The notes beneath the pieces were generated by a model. It searched no databases. It saw only the letters and a program-made list of their open reading frames with translations, and was not told where the DNA came from. The translations under genes were made by a program, and so were the position numbers. A stretch of 64,000 nt of DNA, taken from the NCBI RefSeq assembly GCF_028657945.1, contig NZ_CP059693.1, positions 1,116,001 through 1,180,000 of the forward strand, written 5' to 3'. The DNA is from Thalassomonas haliotis. Lineage in GTDB: Bacteria; Pseudomonadota; Gammaproteobacteria; Enterobacterales; Alteromonadaceae. Shown here one piece after another: positions 1 to 7,932 of the stretch (position 1 is the stretch's first letter; the number at the start of each line of letters is the position of its first letter).

Positions 1-36
1 TTCCGGGATAAATTCGTTGTATGCGAGCGATTCCAT
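1..36 (-). CDS. 5' end of a leftward gene, product unknown (partial)
   Basis: Reading leftward, an ATG at 36 is preceded by a strong GGAGG ribosome-binding site and opens a frame coding MESLAYNEFIPE up to the window edge. Only 12 residues are visible, too few to name a product. It is divergent from the ABC exporter at 212, and a Fur-box-like site lies between them, so it may be an iron-regulated gene; that is inference. The start and frame are seen directly; the function is unknown. Confidence 0.55.
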   Translation of the reverse strand, partial: MESLAYNEFIPE

Positions 37-99
37 GGTGACTTTTTCCTCCGGGCCAATACGCTGATGTTATAAAAATAGAATATCCTGCAATTAAAT

Positions 100-118
100 G
101 CAAATGATAATTGTTATC
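100..118. promoter_or_regulatory. Fur-box-like operator
   Basis: By eye 15 of 19 bases match the classical Fur box GATAATGATAATCATTATC, including the inverted repeat GATAA-TTG-TTATC. It lies between the divergent partial gene ending at 36 and the ABC exporter starting at 212, so it could control either or both. Fur-Fe2+ normally represses such promoters when iron is plentiful. No promoter elements were mapped. Confidence 0.55.
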
Positions 119-211
119 GTTTGTGGTTTTTTATAAAAAACTTGATTAAAAACAAGGTGGGCAGGCTAGTATTTAAAATACGGGGACTTTGGCTAGGGGG
201 GAAATAAAGTT

Positions 212-1093
212 ATGCAGGGGGTGATCAGGGTCGAGCAGCTGACAAAAAGATATGGTGAGCTGGTAGCCGTCGACAATATCAGTTTTGTGATCAGGGGCGG
301 GCATTGTTTTGGTTTGCTTGGTCCCAATGGCGCCGGGAAAACCACCACCATAGAAATTATGGAAGGTATTATCTCTCCTACCCGGGGGCGGGTGAATTAT
401 CAAGGCCTGGTTAATGGCCGTGATATCAGCCACCAAATCGGCATTCAGTTTCAGCATACCGCCTTGCAGGATTTTTTAACGGTGAAGGAAACCCTGGAGT
501 TATTTGCCGCCTTTTACCGTCAAACCCTACCGCAGGAACAGCTGATTGAACTGTGCGACTTGCATGAATTTCTGCACCGGGATAACCGTGCACTCTCGGG
601 AGGACAGAGGCAGCGGCTGTTGCTGGCACTGGCGCTGATTAATGATCCCAGCATAGTGTTTCTGGATGAACCCACGACCGGGCTAGATCCCCAGGCGCGG
701 CGCAACTTCTGGCAATTGCTGAAAAACATTAAAGGTGAAAATAAAACCCTGGTGCTGACCACGCATTATATGGATGAAGCCGAACAGCTTTGTGATGAAA
801 TTGTGGTGATGGATCACGGGCGCATCATAGAAGCCGGTACCCCGCAGCACTTGCTTGATAAACACTTTGATGAAATTTTTATTTATTTGCCGGAAAGCCA
901 GGTCAGCCCCGCTTTACTGGAGCAGCATCATTGGCGCCTGCTTGGCGACAGGGTGGAAATTACCAGCAAAAATGTTGAGCAGACACTAGCCTTGTTAATA
1001 GCGAGCCGGGTTTCACTGGAAGGTTTACATGTTAAGTCGGCAAACTTAGACGATTTGTTTTTAAAGCTAACCGGACACTCCTTGAGGGTTTGA
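212..1093 (+). CDS. ABC transporter ATP-binding protein (DrrA/CcmA-type exporter)
   Basis: A 293-aa ATPase subunit that would power an ABC-2 exporter from the cytoplasmic face. Walker A GPNGAGKT is at residues 37-44, Q-loop Gln at 81, signature LSGGQ at 128-132, Walker B IVFLDEP at 148-154 and the switch His near 185. The C-terminal 100 residues resemble the DrrA-type extension. The start has a strong AGGGGGGA upstream. The permease follows after 19 bp, so the two form an operon. The substrate cannot be read from sequence; the Fur-like site upstream hints at a siderophore or other iron-linked metabolite (inference). Confidence 0.9.
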   Translation: MQGVIRVEQLTKRYGELVAVDNISFVIRGGHCFGLLGPNGAGKTTTIEIMEGIISPTRGRVNYQGLVNGRDISHQIGIQFQHTALQDFLTVKETLELFAAFYRQTLPQEQLIELCDLHEFLHRDNRALSGGQRQRLLLALALINDPSIVFLDEPTTGLDPQARRNFWQLLKNIKGENKTLVLTTHYMDEAEQLCDEIVVMDHGRIIEAGTPQHLLDKHFDEIFIYLPESQVSPALLEQHHWRLLGDRVEITSKNVEQTLALLIASRVSLEGLHVKSANLDDLFLKLTGHSLRV

Positions 1094-1112
1094 TATTTGA
1101 CTGGGATAAGAG

Positions 1113-2117
1113 ATGGCGATTAAACGCTTTTATGCCGTGTTCAAGGCACGCAATATTGAGTTTTTCCGGGATAAATCTTCATTGAGCTGGAACCTGATTT
1201 TTCCGGTGCTGCTCCTGGTTGGTTTGTCCTTTATTTTTTCCGGAGACGGGCGGGCGGTTTACAAGGTGGGGGTGATGGATTTAGCACAAGTGCAGTCGGA
1301 CTTTATTGATACCCGCTATATCGAGTTTATTGATTATCATCACCGGGAAACGGCCATGAAGCAGTTATCCCGGCATCATATTGACTTGCTCATCGACTTT
1401 GCCGGGAAAAGCTACTGGCTCAACGAGCAATCGCCGAAAGGTTATTTGGCGGAGAAAATATTTCTTTCTTCACAAAGCGGTTTTACCCGGGGGCAGGCAA
1501 GCGGTGAACAGATACGTTATGTTGACTGGGTATTGCCGGGCATCCTGGGCATGAACATGATGTTCAGCTGTTTGTTCGGCGTGGGTTATGTGATTGTGCG
1601 TTACCGGAAAAATCTTGTGTTAAAGCGCCTTAAAGCCACGCCCTTGTCCGCCTTTGAGTTTGTTTGCGCCCAGTTGTTATCGCGGTTGTTTATTGTGATG
1701 CTGATGTCTGTGGTTATATATGCCGGTTGCAATGTCTTTTTCGATTTTTATATGTCGGGCAGTTATTTCGATCTATTTCTGGTCGGTATTTTAGGGGGCT
1801 TTAGCCTGATCACTTTGGCTTTGCTGATGTCTTGTCGCAGCAAAAGCGAAGAGCTGGTGGGGGGCTTATTAAATATGACGTCCTGGCCTATGATGCTGTT
1901 ATCCGGTGTCTGGTTCAGCCTGGAAGGGGCGCCGGAATTTCTGAAACGTTTTGCCGATTTCTTACCCCTGACCCACCTGGTCAAGGGGGCAAGGGAGGTG
2001 ATCACCGAGGGGGCTTCCCTGGCGCAGATCAGTGATCATTTACTGGCATTGGCGCTGATGAGCGCTATTTTCTTATCCCTGGGCGCCTGGCTGTTCAGCT
2101 GGAACGGCGAAGGTTAG
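1113..2117 (+). CDS. ABC-2 family transporter permease
   Basis: A 334-aa integral membrane protein and partner of the preceding ATPase. One N-terminal membrane segment lies around residues 25-45 (LSWNLIFPVLLLVGLSFIF). A periplasmic stretch of about 90 residues follows, then a block of five hydrophobic segments from about residue 145 to the C-terminus, the usual ABC2_membrane layout. The start is preceded by AAGAG. The gene ends 10 bp from the convergent hydrolase gene. The family exports drugs, lipids or polyketide-like metabolites; the substrate here is unknown. Confidence 0.85.
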   Translation: MAIKRFYAVFKARNIEFFRDKSSLSWNLIFPVLLLVGLSFIFSGDGRAVYKVGVMDLAQVQSDFIDTRYIEFIDYHHRETAMKQLSRHHIDLLIDFAGKSYWLNEQSPKGYLAEKIFLSSQSGFTRGQASGEQIRYVDWVLPGILGMNMMFSCLFGVGYVIVRYRKNLVLKRLKATPLSAFEFVCAQLLSRLFIVMLMSVVIYAGCNVFFDFYMSGSYFDLFLVGILGGFSLITLALLMSCRSKSEELVGGLLNMTSWPMMLLSGVWFSLEGAPEFLKRFADFLPLTHLVKGAREVITEGASLAQISDHLLALALMSAIFLSLGAWLFSWNGEG

Positions 2118-2127
2118 CTATAGCGGG

Positions 2128-2916
2128 TTATTGCCAGCCCTGAATAACGGACTCCACCAGACGGGCGGTTGCTTCCGGTCGCTCCAACGGAAACATATGG
2201 CCGGCCTTGTTAATGCGTTTGATTTGGATGTTATTGGTGCGGGCAAAGCGTTTAAAGACAAAATGCGGGTAGAGATCGCTTTTTTCACCATAAATCAAGG
2301 CTGCCGGTACGGTTAATTTATTTTTATAGCGCGACAGGTTGGTGGGCAGGCTGCGGAAAATGCCCGCTTCTATTTCCGGGGAAAAGTTAAGCTCCAGGCG
2401 CTGGTTGCGTTCGGTCACACAGTGCCGGGCATAATCTTCCAGGCAACGTTTGTCAAAATGCCTGAACAATTTACGGTTGGCGAACTGACCGGCCATATTG
2501 CTGCCTAGCGGCCAGTTGTTCCTGCGTATTTCTGCCTTGCCTGCCGGGGTGATTTTATCGATGAAGCGGGTGTTCTTGAGCAAGCCCATTAAGCTTGCCA
2601 GCGGTCCGGTCAGTACCGGGGGATCTAACATGATCAGACCTTTGAACAATTGCGGTTGCTGGCAGGCGGCCATATAAGAAAGCACGCCGCCAAAAGAGTG
2701 GCCGAGACAGATCACCGGTTGCTTCTGCTCGCGGATATAGTCGAGTAATTCATCCACCAGGTTTTTCCAGTTATTATCCAGCGGATACTTAGGGTTGTGC
2801 CCGTATTGCTGGTTTGCCACCAGCTGGTGATCGCCGGAGAAGCAATTAAAAAAAGTTTGATAGCTGGCGGCGGGAAAGCCGTTGGCGTGGACAAAATTGA
2901 TAATGGTTGTGCTCAT
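2128..2916 (-). CDS. alpha/beta hydrolase
   Basis: A 262-aa soluble alpha/beta-hydrolase-fold protein. The nucleophile elbow GHSFGG places the catalytic Ser at residue 74, the oxyanion-side motif HANGFPA is at 10-16, and a His in KAGHMFPLERP near the C-terminus completes the likely triad, with an Asp in GEKSDLYPH as the probable acid. No signal peptide. It converges on the ABC exporter. A CAAAC-N4-GTTTG palindrome about 195 bp upstream could be a PsrA-type operator. Esterase or thioesterase activity is likely; the substrate is unknown. Confidence 0.85.
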   Translation of the reverse strand: MSTTIINFVHANGFPAASYQTFFNCFSGDHQLVANQQYGHNPKYPLDNNWKNLVDELLDYIREQKQPVICLGHSFGGVLSYMAACQQPQLFKGLIMLDPPVLTGPLASLMGLLKNTRFIDKITPAGKAEIRRNNWPLGSNMAGQFANRKLFRHFDKRCLEDYARHCVTERNQRLELNFSPEIEAGIFRSLPTNLSRYKNKLTVPAALIYGEKSDLYPHFVFKRFARTNNIQIKRINKAGHMFPLERPEATARLVESVIQGWQ

Positions 2917-3110
2917 AAACAGATCTTTATTCTTGAGTTAAAGGGCTTTCTTAGTCGTTAATAACCTGTGCCTGAGGTAATCAAGCCTGTCAAAGTATAG
3001 GCCAGCTGGCAGTGACAATAAAAGTCGCTGAAACGGCGCTGCTTTAGCAGGCTGTGGCGCTACCCTGAATATCTTAATATTTGCTAACGCTAAGGTAACA
3101 ATGGAAAAAT

Positions 3111-3126
3111 TCAAACATATGTTTGA
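3111..3126. promoter_or_regulatory. 16-bp perfect palindrome, PsrA-like operator candidate
   Basis: TCAAACATATGTTTGA is a perfect 16-bp inverted repeat. It fits the published PsrA motif (G/C)AAAC-N2-4-GTTT(G/C). PsrA is a TetR-family fatty-acid-responsive regulator in gammaproteobacteria. The site lies between two leftward genes, about 195 bp upstream of the alpha/beta hydrolase start. Other TetR-family proteins could bind such a site. Confidence 0.4.
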
Positions 3127-3165
3127 TTTATTATGAACGGCATCAGGGTTAAATGAAAGGGGGAT

Positions 3166-3675
3166 TTAACGACTTTTCCCCGCAAAATTTTTAATTAACC
3201 CGGCAAGTTGTTCTATTTTTACGTTGGATAACTGACGGTAATCGAAATAGGGGCTGACGATCAGCTTTTTTGTTTCGTTGATGGCAAAGTCTGGCGATAG
3301 CCAATAACAATGTTCGGCGATGCCGATTTTAGCTGCATAGGTTCGCCCCATGATAATACTGATATGCTCATTGCCACCGGTATTAGCAGTAAAGTCAGGC
3401 GGGGAAAACAGTAAGGCTTGCTGGCCATGGGCCTGTAATAAGGTTTCATCGCGAAATTGTTGCCAACTGGCGGCACAGTCAGGGTGTAATTGATGCCACA
3501 ACTTGGCATAGACATTAAAGATTTTTCGCCAGTGGTTGCCGGTTAAGTCGGCAATGGTTTTGATCTCACCCGGTGCCATCGCCGTAAGCGAGTCCAGCTG
3601 CTGGTACTGGGGCAGCGGGGGGATGTTTTCGATATAAACTTTGAGTTTTGCCTTGGCTGTGCCTAAACCTGTCAT
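3166..3675 (-). CDS. conserved-looking hypothetical protein
   Basis: A 169-aa soluble protein without signal peptide or membrane segment. I do not recognise its family with confidence. It is rich in aromatic residues, with short motifs such as YIENIPPLPQYQQL near the N-terminus and FDYRQLSNVKIEQLAGLIKNF at the end. The composition and a frame open across the whole length support a real gene. The start ATG at 3675 has AGGTAAAG about 8-14 bases upstream. It appears to be a single-gene unit; no function can be assigned. Confidence 0.65.
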   Translation of the reverse strand: MTGLGTAKAKLKVYIENIPPLPQYQQLDSLTAMAPGEIKTIADLTGNHWRKIFNVYAKLWHQLHPDCAASWQQFRDETLLQAHGQQALLFSPPDFTANTGGNEHISIIMGRTYAAKIGIAEHCYWLSPDFAINETKKLIVSPYFDYRQLSNVKIEQLAGLIKNFAGKSR

Positions 3676-4214
3676 CTGGGATCTTTACCTGCTTGATGGA
3701 TGTTGCTGTGAGTCGATGTTATCTGATGGCTAATACCAGACACCGGGCGGGTTATTATAAAGGGGTTATTGGTTTTTGCCTATTGCCTGAAAAGAGGGGG
3801 ACAAAGGGGAAAGCAAAACTTACAGGTTTCCTCTCCCTAACGTGACAGATAAAGCTGAACCTGGCTGATCTGAATTTGTGGCTCAATATTGGTGTAGCTG
3901 GGGATATCGCTGAGAATATCTTCGGCATGAGGGGCAAAGGCTTGCTGTTGGGGGGAGAGTAGACTGATTTTGATCAGTTTACTTCCTTATTCTCTTTTGA
4001 TCCTGCAGGTGTTTAGCCTATGCCCGGCTTCAGGACCGGGCATAATCAGCTCAGCGCTTAGGCTATACTCTTCGGGGAGAAAAGCCAAATATTTTTCTTT
4101 GCCTGTTTTCTTAATATTTCCTTAAGGTTTATCCCGGATAATAGGGCAGTGACGGGCAAAGGGGGATTGTTTTAGCGGCTCCCTGACGGTATTTTTAAAG
4201 ATGGCAGGTTTATC
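3676..4214. other. intergenic region with a gene fragment and a GC-rich inverted repeat
   Basis: This 539-bp gap holds no intact gene. It contains the start-less leftward reading frame described separately (3837-3983) and an 8-bp perfect inverted repeat with arms ATGCCCGG and CCGGGCAT at 4020-4043. The repeat has no T-run on the plus side, so it is not a clear terminator. The last 80 bases before 4215 are AT-rich and probably carry the cytochrome b promoter; no -35/-10 pair was convincing. Confidence 0.5.
3837..3983 (-). pseudogene. start-less C-terminal gene fragment or tiny gene
   Basis: Read leftward, a frame of 48 codons ends in TAG at 3837-3839. It codes a protein-like tail (AEDILSDIPSYTNIEPQIQI and a final VQLYLSR) with normal codon use. 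It begins after an in-frame TAA and contains no ATG, GTG or TTG near its 5' end. A CTG follows AAGGAAGTAAA at suitable spacing, so either a CTG-initiated micro-protein or the decayed 3' end of a lost gene is possible. The fragment reading is preferred. Confidence 0.3.
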
Positions 4215-4931
4215 ATGACAGCACAGTATCAGCCTATTCGGGTATGGAGTCGGAAAATCAGGCTTTTTCACTGGCTTAACCTGTTATGTGTGCTCTTGCT
4301 GATGGTGATCGGCCTGATGCTGCTCAACGGCAAACTACTCGGACTTTCGGCTGACGGCAAGATCTTGCTGAAAACTTTTCATGTGATCACAGGTTATGTT
4401 TTTGCCTTAAATTTAGTGTTCAGGCTAGTACTGGGCTTTTTAGGCAAAGGTTATGAACGCTGGGGTAAGACTTTACCTTTTAATCCGGGCTACCGCCGCG
4501 AACTGTTGGCTTTCAGGCAAAATAAGCACCTTGTCTATAAAGGCCATAATCCAGCAGGCAAGTTAATGGTGGCGGCACTGTTATTTTTTATGAGTGTGCA
4601 AATGCTTACCGGTTTAGTGCTGGCGGGGACCGATATTTATTATCCGCCGTTTGGCACTTATGTTGCCGCTTATATTGCCGAAGACAGCGATAAGCTTGAT
4701 GAAATTAAGCCTTACTCAAAAGTAAATGTTAATGCACAGGCTTACCGGGAGATGCGTGCGCTAAGAAAACCTGTGGTCACCGTCCATGTCTATTCCTTTT
4801 ATACCCTGGTGGTGTTGATTGTTTTTCATATTCTGGGGGTTATCATTGCCGAGCGAAGAGAAAAAACCGCTTTGGTTTCTGCGATGATCAATGGTTATAA
4901 ATACTTACCCCCCGACAAGCAAAAAAAATAA
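4215..4931 (+). CDS. cytochrome b561-type di-haem membrane protein
   Basis: A 238-aa cytochrome b/b6-domain protein of the Ni,Fe-hydrogenase cytochrome-b-like family. Four hydrophobic segments lie at about residues 20-42, 52-75, 113-135 and 190-215. Candidate haem-ligand histidines are H19 (RLFHWLN), one in the second segment (KTFHVITGY), and two in the last region (TVHVYSF, VFHILG). It would pass electrons between quinol and a partner in the inner membrane. No dehydrogenase subunit is adjacent, so the partner is unknown. A perfect-stem terminator follows. Confidence 0.85.
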   Translation: MTAQYQPIRVWSRKIRLFHWLNLLCVLLLMVIGLMLLNGKLLGLSADGKILLKTFHVITGYVFALNLVFRLVLGFLGKGYERWGKTLPFNPGYRRELLAFRQNKHLVYKGHNPAGKLMVAALLFFMSVQMLTGLVLAGTDIYYPPFGTYVAAYIAEDSDKLDEIKPYSKVNVNAQAYREMRALRKPVVTVHVYSFYTLVVLIVFHILGVIIAERREKTALVSAMINGYKYLPPDKQKK

Positions 4932-4990
4932 CTATTTCGAACCTTGTCTGTCATGGCGGAATAAGCAGGGGCTGGGTAAATCAGGCAATA

Positions 4991-5016
4991 AAAAACCCGG
5001 TAGCTACCGGGTTTTT
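4991..5016. terminator. bidirectional rho-independent terminator
   Basis: A perfect 26-bp palindrome with A5 on the left, ACCCGGTAGCTACCGGGT in the centre and T5 on the right. It sits between the convergent cytochrome b gene and the small DUF3545-like gene and can end both transcripts. Confidence 0.9.
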
Positions 5017-5034
5017 AAGTCAGGTTATTTGAGG

Positions 5035-5205
5035 TTAAAATTCATCTAACATGTATTCTAGTGAGTCCTCATATATCCTTAACTCTTTTTCTAATCGATA
5101 TTTTTCTCTAAGTGTTTCGATTTCACGCCACTTACGTTTTTTACCACTCGATTTGGTCTTAGGTTGTATATCTAGTGAGTCCAAGACAGTATTACGTTTA
5201 TCCAT
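5035..5205 (-). CDS. small DUF3545-like protein
   Basis: A 56-aa protein read leftward from an ATG at 5205 with a very strong ribosome-binding site (AGGAAGGAGGAG, ATG 5-6 bases on). It is highly charged: a basic patch SSGKKRKWREIE in the middle, then an acidic helix ending YEDSLEYMLDEF. The KKRKWREIE core matches my memory of DUF3545, small proteins common in marine gammaproteobacteria. Function is unknown. It ends 19 bp from the terminator shared with the cytochrome gene. Confidence 0.8.
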   Translation of the reverse strand: MDKRNTVLDSLDIQPKTKSSGKKRKWREIETLREKYRLEKELRIYEDSLEYMLDEF

Positions 5206-5363
5206 GAAAAGCTCCTCCTTCCTACAACTTCACCTTTTTAATATCATATTCGGATTGATATTAAAATCATTTTATCAACAAATTTTGTCGAAAAAATGAC
5301 ATTTTCAGCGGTGAAGTTGCCGTAAGCGCTTATCTGTCCTGGCTTAGACCAAAATGAAAAAAA

Positions 5364-6317
5364 TTAAAGCAATTCGGCCAATTGTTGCTCAAGTTTGTCC
5401 TGGTCAATGGCAAAGTTGCGAATGCCTTCGGATAATTTTTCCGTCGCCATGGCATCCTGGTTCATCATCCAGCGAAACTGACTTTCCGTTAATGCCGGCT
5501 CCGGCACGGCTTTTTCCTGCTCAGGATTAAGTTGCTGAACCACAGGCTCATTTGATTGGGCCAGTTCGTCCATTAATTGCGGGCTGATGGTTAAGCGGTC
5601 ACAACCGGCCAGGGCTAAAATTTCACCGACATTACGGAAGCTGGCGCCCATTACCACAGTGTTATAACCCTGGGCCTTATAGTAGTTGTAGATTTCGGTT
5701 ACCGAAATCACCCCCGGGTCTTCGCTGGCGGTGTAGTCGGTTTTACCTGTGCTGGCCTTGTACCAGTCAAGGATACGGCCAACAAAGGGTGAGATCAGGT
5801 AAGCACCGGCTTCGGCACAGGCACGGGCCTGGGCAAAGCTGAATAATAAAGTCAGGTTACAGTTGATGCCTTCTTTTTCCAGCTGTTCGGCGGCTTTGAT
5901 GCCTTCCCAGGTAGAAGCGGCTTTGATCAGGATGCGGTCATTGGGGATACCGGCTTCGTTGTACATGGCCATCAGCTTTTTCGCTTTGGCGATAGTACCT
6001 TGGGTATCAAAAGATAAACGGGCATCAACTTCGGTAGAAATGCGGCCCGGGACAATTTTTAAAATTTCCAGGCCGATCAAAACAGATAATTTGTCGGCGG
6101 CATCCATGACTTGCTGTTTGGCGTCATTGGATTGTTCTTTGGCCCAGTTTACCGCCTGAGTTAATAACGCCTGATAAGCCGGTAGTGAGGCGGCTTTCAA
6201 CAGCAGTGACGGATTGGTGGTAGCGTCTTGTGGTTGAAATTTGGCGATTGCTTCAATATCACCGGTATCGGCCACTACTGTGGTCATCTGTTTTAACTGG
6301 GAAAGCTGGTTGCTCAT
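5364..6317 (-). CDS. talB: transaldolase
   Basis: A 317-aa class I transaldolase of the non-oxidative pentose phosphate pathway. It transfers a dihydroxyacetone unit from sedoheptulose-7-phosphate to glyceraldehyde-3-phosphate in the cytoplasm. The Schiff-base Lys is K132 in [10 protein letters not shown], the same number as in E. coli Tal[14 protein letters not shown] (31-43) and the [12 protein letters not shown] segment are intact. Length equals E. coli TalB. The start has TAAGG upstream. No transketolase lies beside it. Confidence 0.97.
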   Translation of the reverse strand: MSNQLSQLKQMTTVVADTGDIEAIAKFQPQDATTNPSLLLKAASLPAYQALLTQAVNWAKEQSNDAKQQVMDAADKLSVLIGLEILKIVPGRISTEVDARLSFDTQGTIAKAKKLMAMYNEAGIPNDRILIKAASTWEGIKAAEQLEKEGINCNLTLLFSFAQARACAEAGAYLISPFVGRILDWYKASTGKTDYTASEDPGVISVTEIYNYYKAQGYNTVVMGASFRNVGEILALAGCDRLTISPQLMDELAQSNEPVVQQLNPEQEKAVPEPALTESQFRWMMNQDAMATEKLSEGIRNFAIDQDKLEQQLAELL

Positions 6318-6622
6318 GACATCTACCTTACATTGGATCTTTTTTAAAACGAAAGTTTAACCTGCTTATATTGAAAGAATATTACAACATATAAGGCAAG
6401 TCCGAGTGAAATTGTGACAGTATTTTGCTCAAATTACTATATGAAGCGGCGGATATCTGGCAAAATTTCACGCTTTATTGTGTTAATTTACTCACTATTA
6501 GCCAACTAATATATATAAAGTTGACACTTGTGACAACTTATATCCCGGGATCGGCTATTTTCTTGATTTTATGCTGTGGTATAGTGGGCATAAATAACCT
6601 GATTAAAAACTAAATATAGCTT
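6318..6622. other. divergent promoter region, talB / yaaA
   Basis: AT-rich 305-bp spacer between two divergent genes. A 62-codon frame at 6425-6613 has no ribosome-binding site and low-complexity composition, and is not called. No recognisable operator was seen. A possible -10 box TATAGT lies at about 6580 for yaaA, but a matching -35 was not clear. Confidence 0.4.
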
Positions 6623-7399
6623 ATGTTACTTGTTGTCTCACCGGCCAAAAACCTGGATTTTGAATCCCCTTTACCTACAGATGCCTATAGCCAGCCATCT
6701 TTGCTCGAGTATAGCCAGTCCCTGATCGAGACCTGCGTTAAACTGACCCCGGCTGAAATCGCCTCATTAATGAGTATCAGCGACAAGCTGGCGGGGTTAA
6801 ATGCCGCCCGCTTTAGCGAATGGCAGCAGCCTTTTACCCCGAACAATGCCCGCCCTGCGGTATTGGCCTTTAACGGTGATGTATACGGCGGTTTGGATGC
6901 AAGCTCTTTTTGCCAGGATGATTTTGATTTTGCCCAGCAGCATATGCGCATTCTGTCCGGTTTATACGGCTTGTTAAAACCGCTCGATCTGATGCAGGCC
7001 TATCGCCTGGAAATGGGCACGAAACTGGAAAACAGCAAAGGCAAAAACCTCTATCAGTTTTGGGATAATATTATCACCGACGCTTTGAACCAGGCGCTGG
7101 CGGCGCAGGGGGATGATGTGTTGATCAACCTGGCTTCCAATGAATATTTTAAGGCGGTGAAAAAGAAAAACCTGTCGGCGCAGGTGATCACTCCGGCCTT
7201 TAAAGACTGGAAAAACGGTCAATATAAGATGATCAGTTTTTATGCCAAGAAAGCCCGCGGCCTGATGGCGCGTTATATTATTCAGAACCGGTTAACCGAA
7301 GTTGGCCAGCTGAAAGGTTTTGATCTTGGTGGTTACCAGTACAGTGAAGCATTCAGTAAAGGCAACGACTGGGTGTTTACCCGAAAAGAAGCGGAATAA
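6623..7399 (+). CDS. yaaA: peroxide stress protein YaaA (UPF0246)
   Basis: A 258-aa cytoplasmic protein beginning [16 protein letters not shown], the family hallmark. Internal motifs [22 protein letters not shown] and the C-terminal [23 protein letters not shown] are conserved. YaaA lowers free intracellular iron and limits oxidative damage during peroxide stress, and binds DNA in E. coli. Length is standard. It stands alone and is followed within 40 bp by the 51-bp GGA-hairpin repeats. Confidence 0.93.
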   Translation: MLLVVSPAKNLDFESPLPTDAYSQPSLLEYSQSLIETCVKLTPAEIASLMSISDKLAGLNAARFSEWQQPFTPNNARPAVLAFNGDVYGGLDASSFCQDDFDFAQQHMRILSGLYGLLKPLDLMQAYRLEMGTKLENSKGKNLYQFWDNIITDALNQALAAQGDDVLINLASNEYFKAVKKKNLSAQVITPAFKDWKNGQYKMISFYAKKARGLMARYIIQNRLTEVGQLKGFDLGGYQYSEAFSKGNDWVFTRKEAE

Positions 7400-7434
7400 T
7401 AAGTTAAACGCTTGCCGCCTTCGCGGTTCAGCTG

Positions 7435-7530
7435 CAGGATGTTAGGTATTGAGCGCTCACAGGGAAGTGAATGAGTGGCTAGGTACAGGATGTACGGTAT
7501 GTCGCGATCACAGGGAAGTGAAAGAGCGCC
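7435..7530 (+). repeat. two-copy 51-bp GGA-hairpin tandem repeat
   Basis: Two imperfect copies start at CAGGAT positions 7435 and 7486, exactly 51 bp apart. Each contains TCACAGGGAAGTGA (stem TCAC/GTGA, loop AGGGAA). The second also has GTACAGGATGTAC (stem GTACA/TGTAC, loop GGA). The repeat starts 36 bp after the yaaA stop and ends at the convergent LprI-like gene. The motif architecture is shared with the arrays after lysS and the ykvA-like gene. Confidence 0.7.
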
Positions 7531-7932
7531 TTAATCCAGTTGGCTTAACTCTGTGATCCGGGTTTTGCTGATATTGATAAAACATTTCTTATAAGTCGGA
7601 ACGGCACTTTTTCCTGGCGATAATGCCAGGTATTGCCAGCGGCAGTTATTTTCTCTGAAGGTGAGAAAGTTGTTCTGTGAGCGTTTAAAGGTAGTCAATG
7701 CCGATTCTCGTCCGGTAACCAGGGTTTTCTCTTCCAGTTTAAAAATCTGATTATTAATCCAGGTTTGTAATTCACGCTCAACCGATGCTTTGACTATATC
7801 CAGGCATCTGAGGTATTTACTGTCATCATCTTTTACTTGCTCACATTGAGTCAGGTTTTTGGCGGCAAATGCATTGTTTGAGGGCAAATTTAGTAGTAAT
7901 AAGCCGGTGCAGGCAATAAAGGCTTTGTTCAT
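7531..7932 (-). CDS. secreted LprI-like (DUF1311-type) protein
   Basis: A 133-aa protein. The frame is open further upstream, but the ATG at 7932 is chosen because it begins a good signal peptide (MNKAFIACTGLLLLNLPSNNAFA, cut near AFA-AK). The mature part has four Cys (CEQVKDD, YLRCLD, NNCRWQY, KKCFI) and the spacing and FRENNCRWQY ending typical of the lysozyme-inhibitor LprI / DUF1311 domain. It is likely periplasmic or lipid-free secreted. No obvious ribosome-binding site precedes the ATG. Function beyond family similarity is unknown. Confidence 0.7.
   Translation of the reverse strand: MNKAFIACTGLLLLNLPSNNAFAAKNLTQCEQVKDDDSKYLRCLDIVKASVERELQTWINNQIFKLEEKTLVTGRESALTTFKRSQNNFLTFRENNCRWQYLALSPGKSAVPTYKKCFINISKTRITELSQLD

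Noticed and set aside
5051-5299. 82-codon plus-strand frame near the DUF3545-like gene
   Set aside because: It is antisense to the small leftward gene, which has a far stronger ribosome-binding site and protein-like composition.
6425-6613. 62-codon gene before yaaA
   Set aside because: No ribosome-binding site; it lies in the divergent promoter region and is biased to hydrophobic residues by AT-richness.
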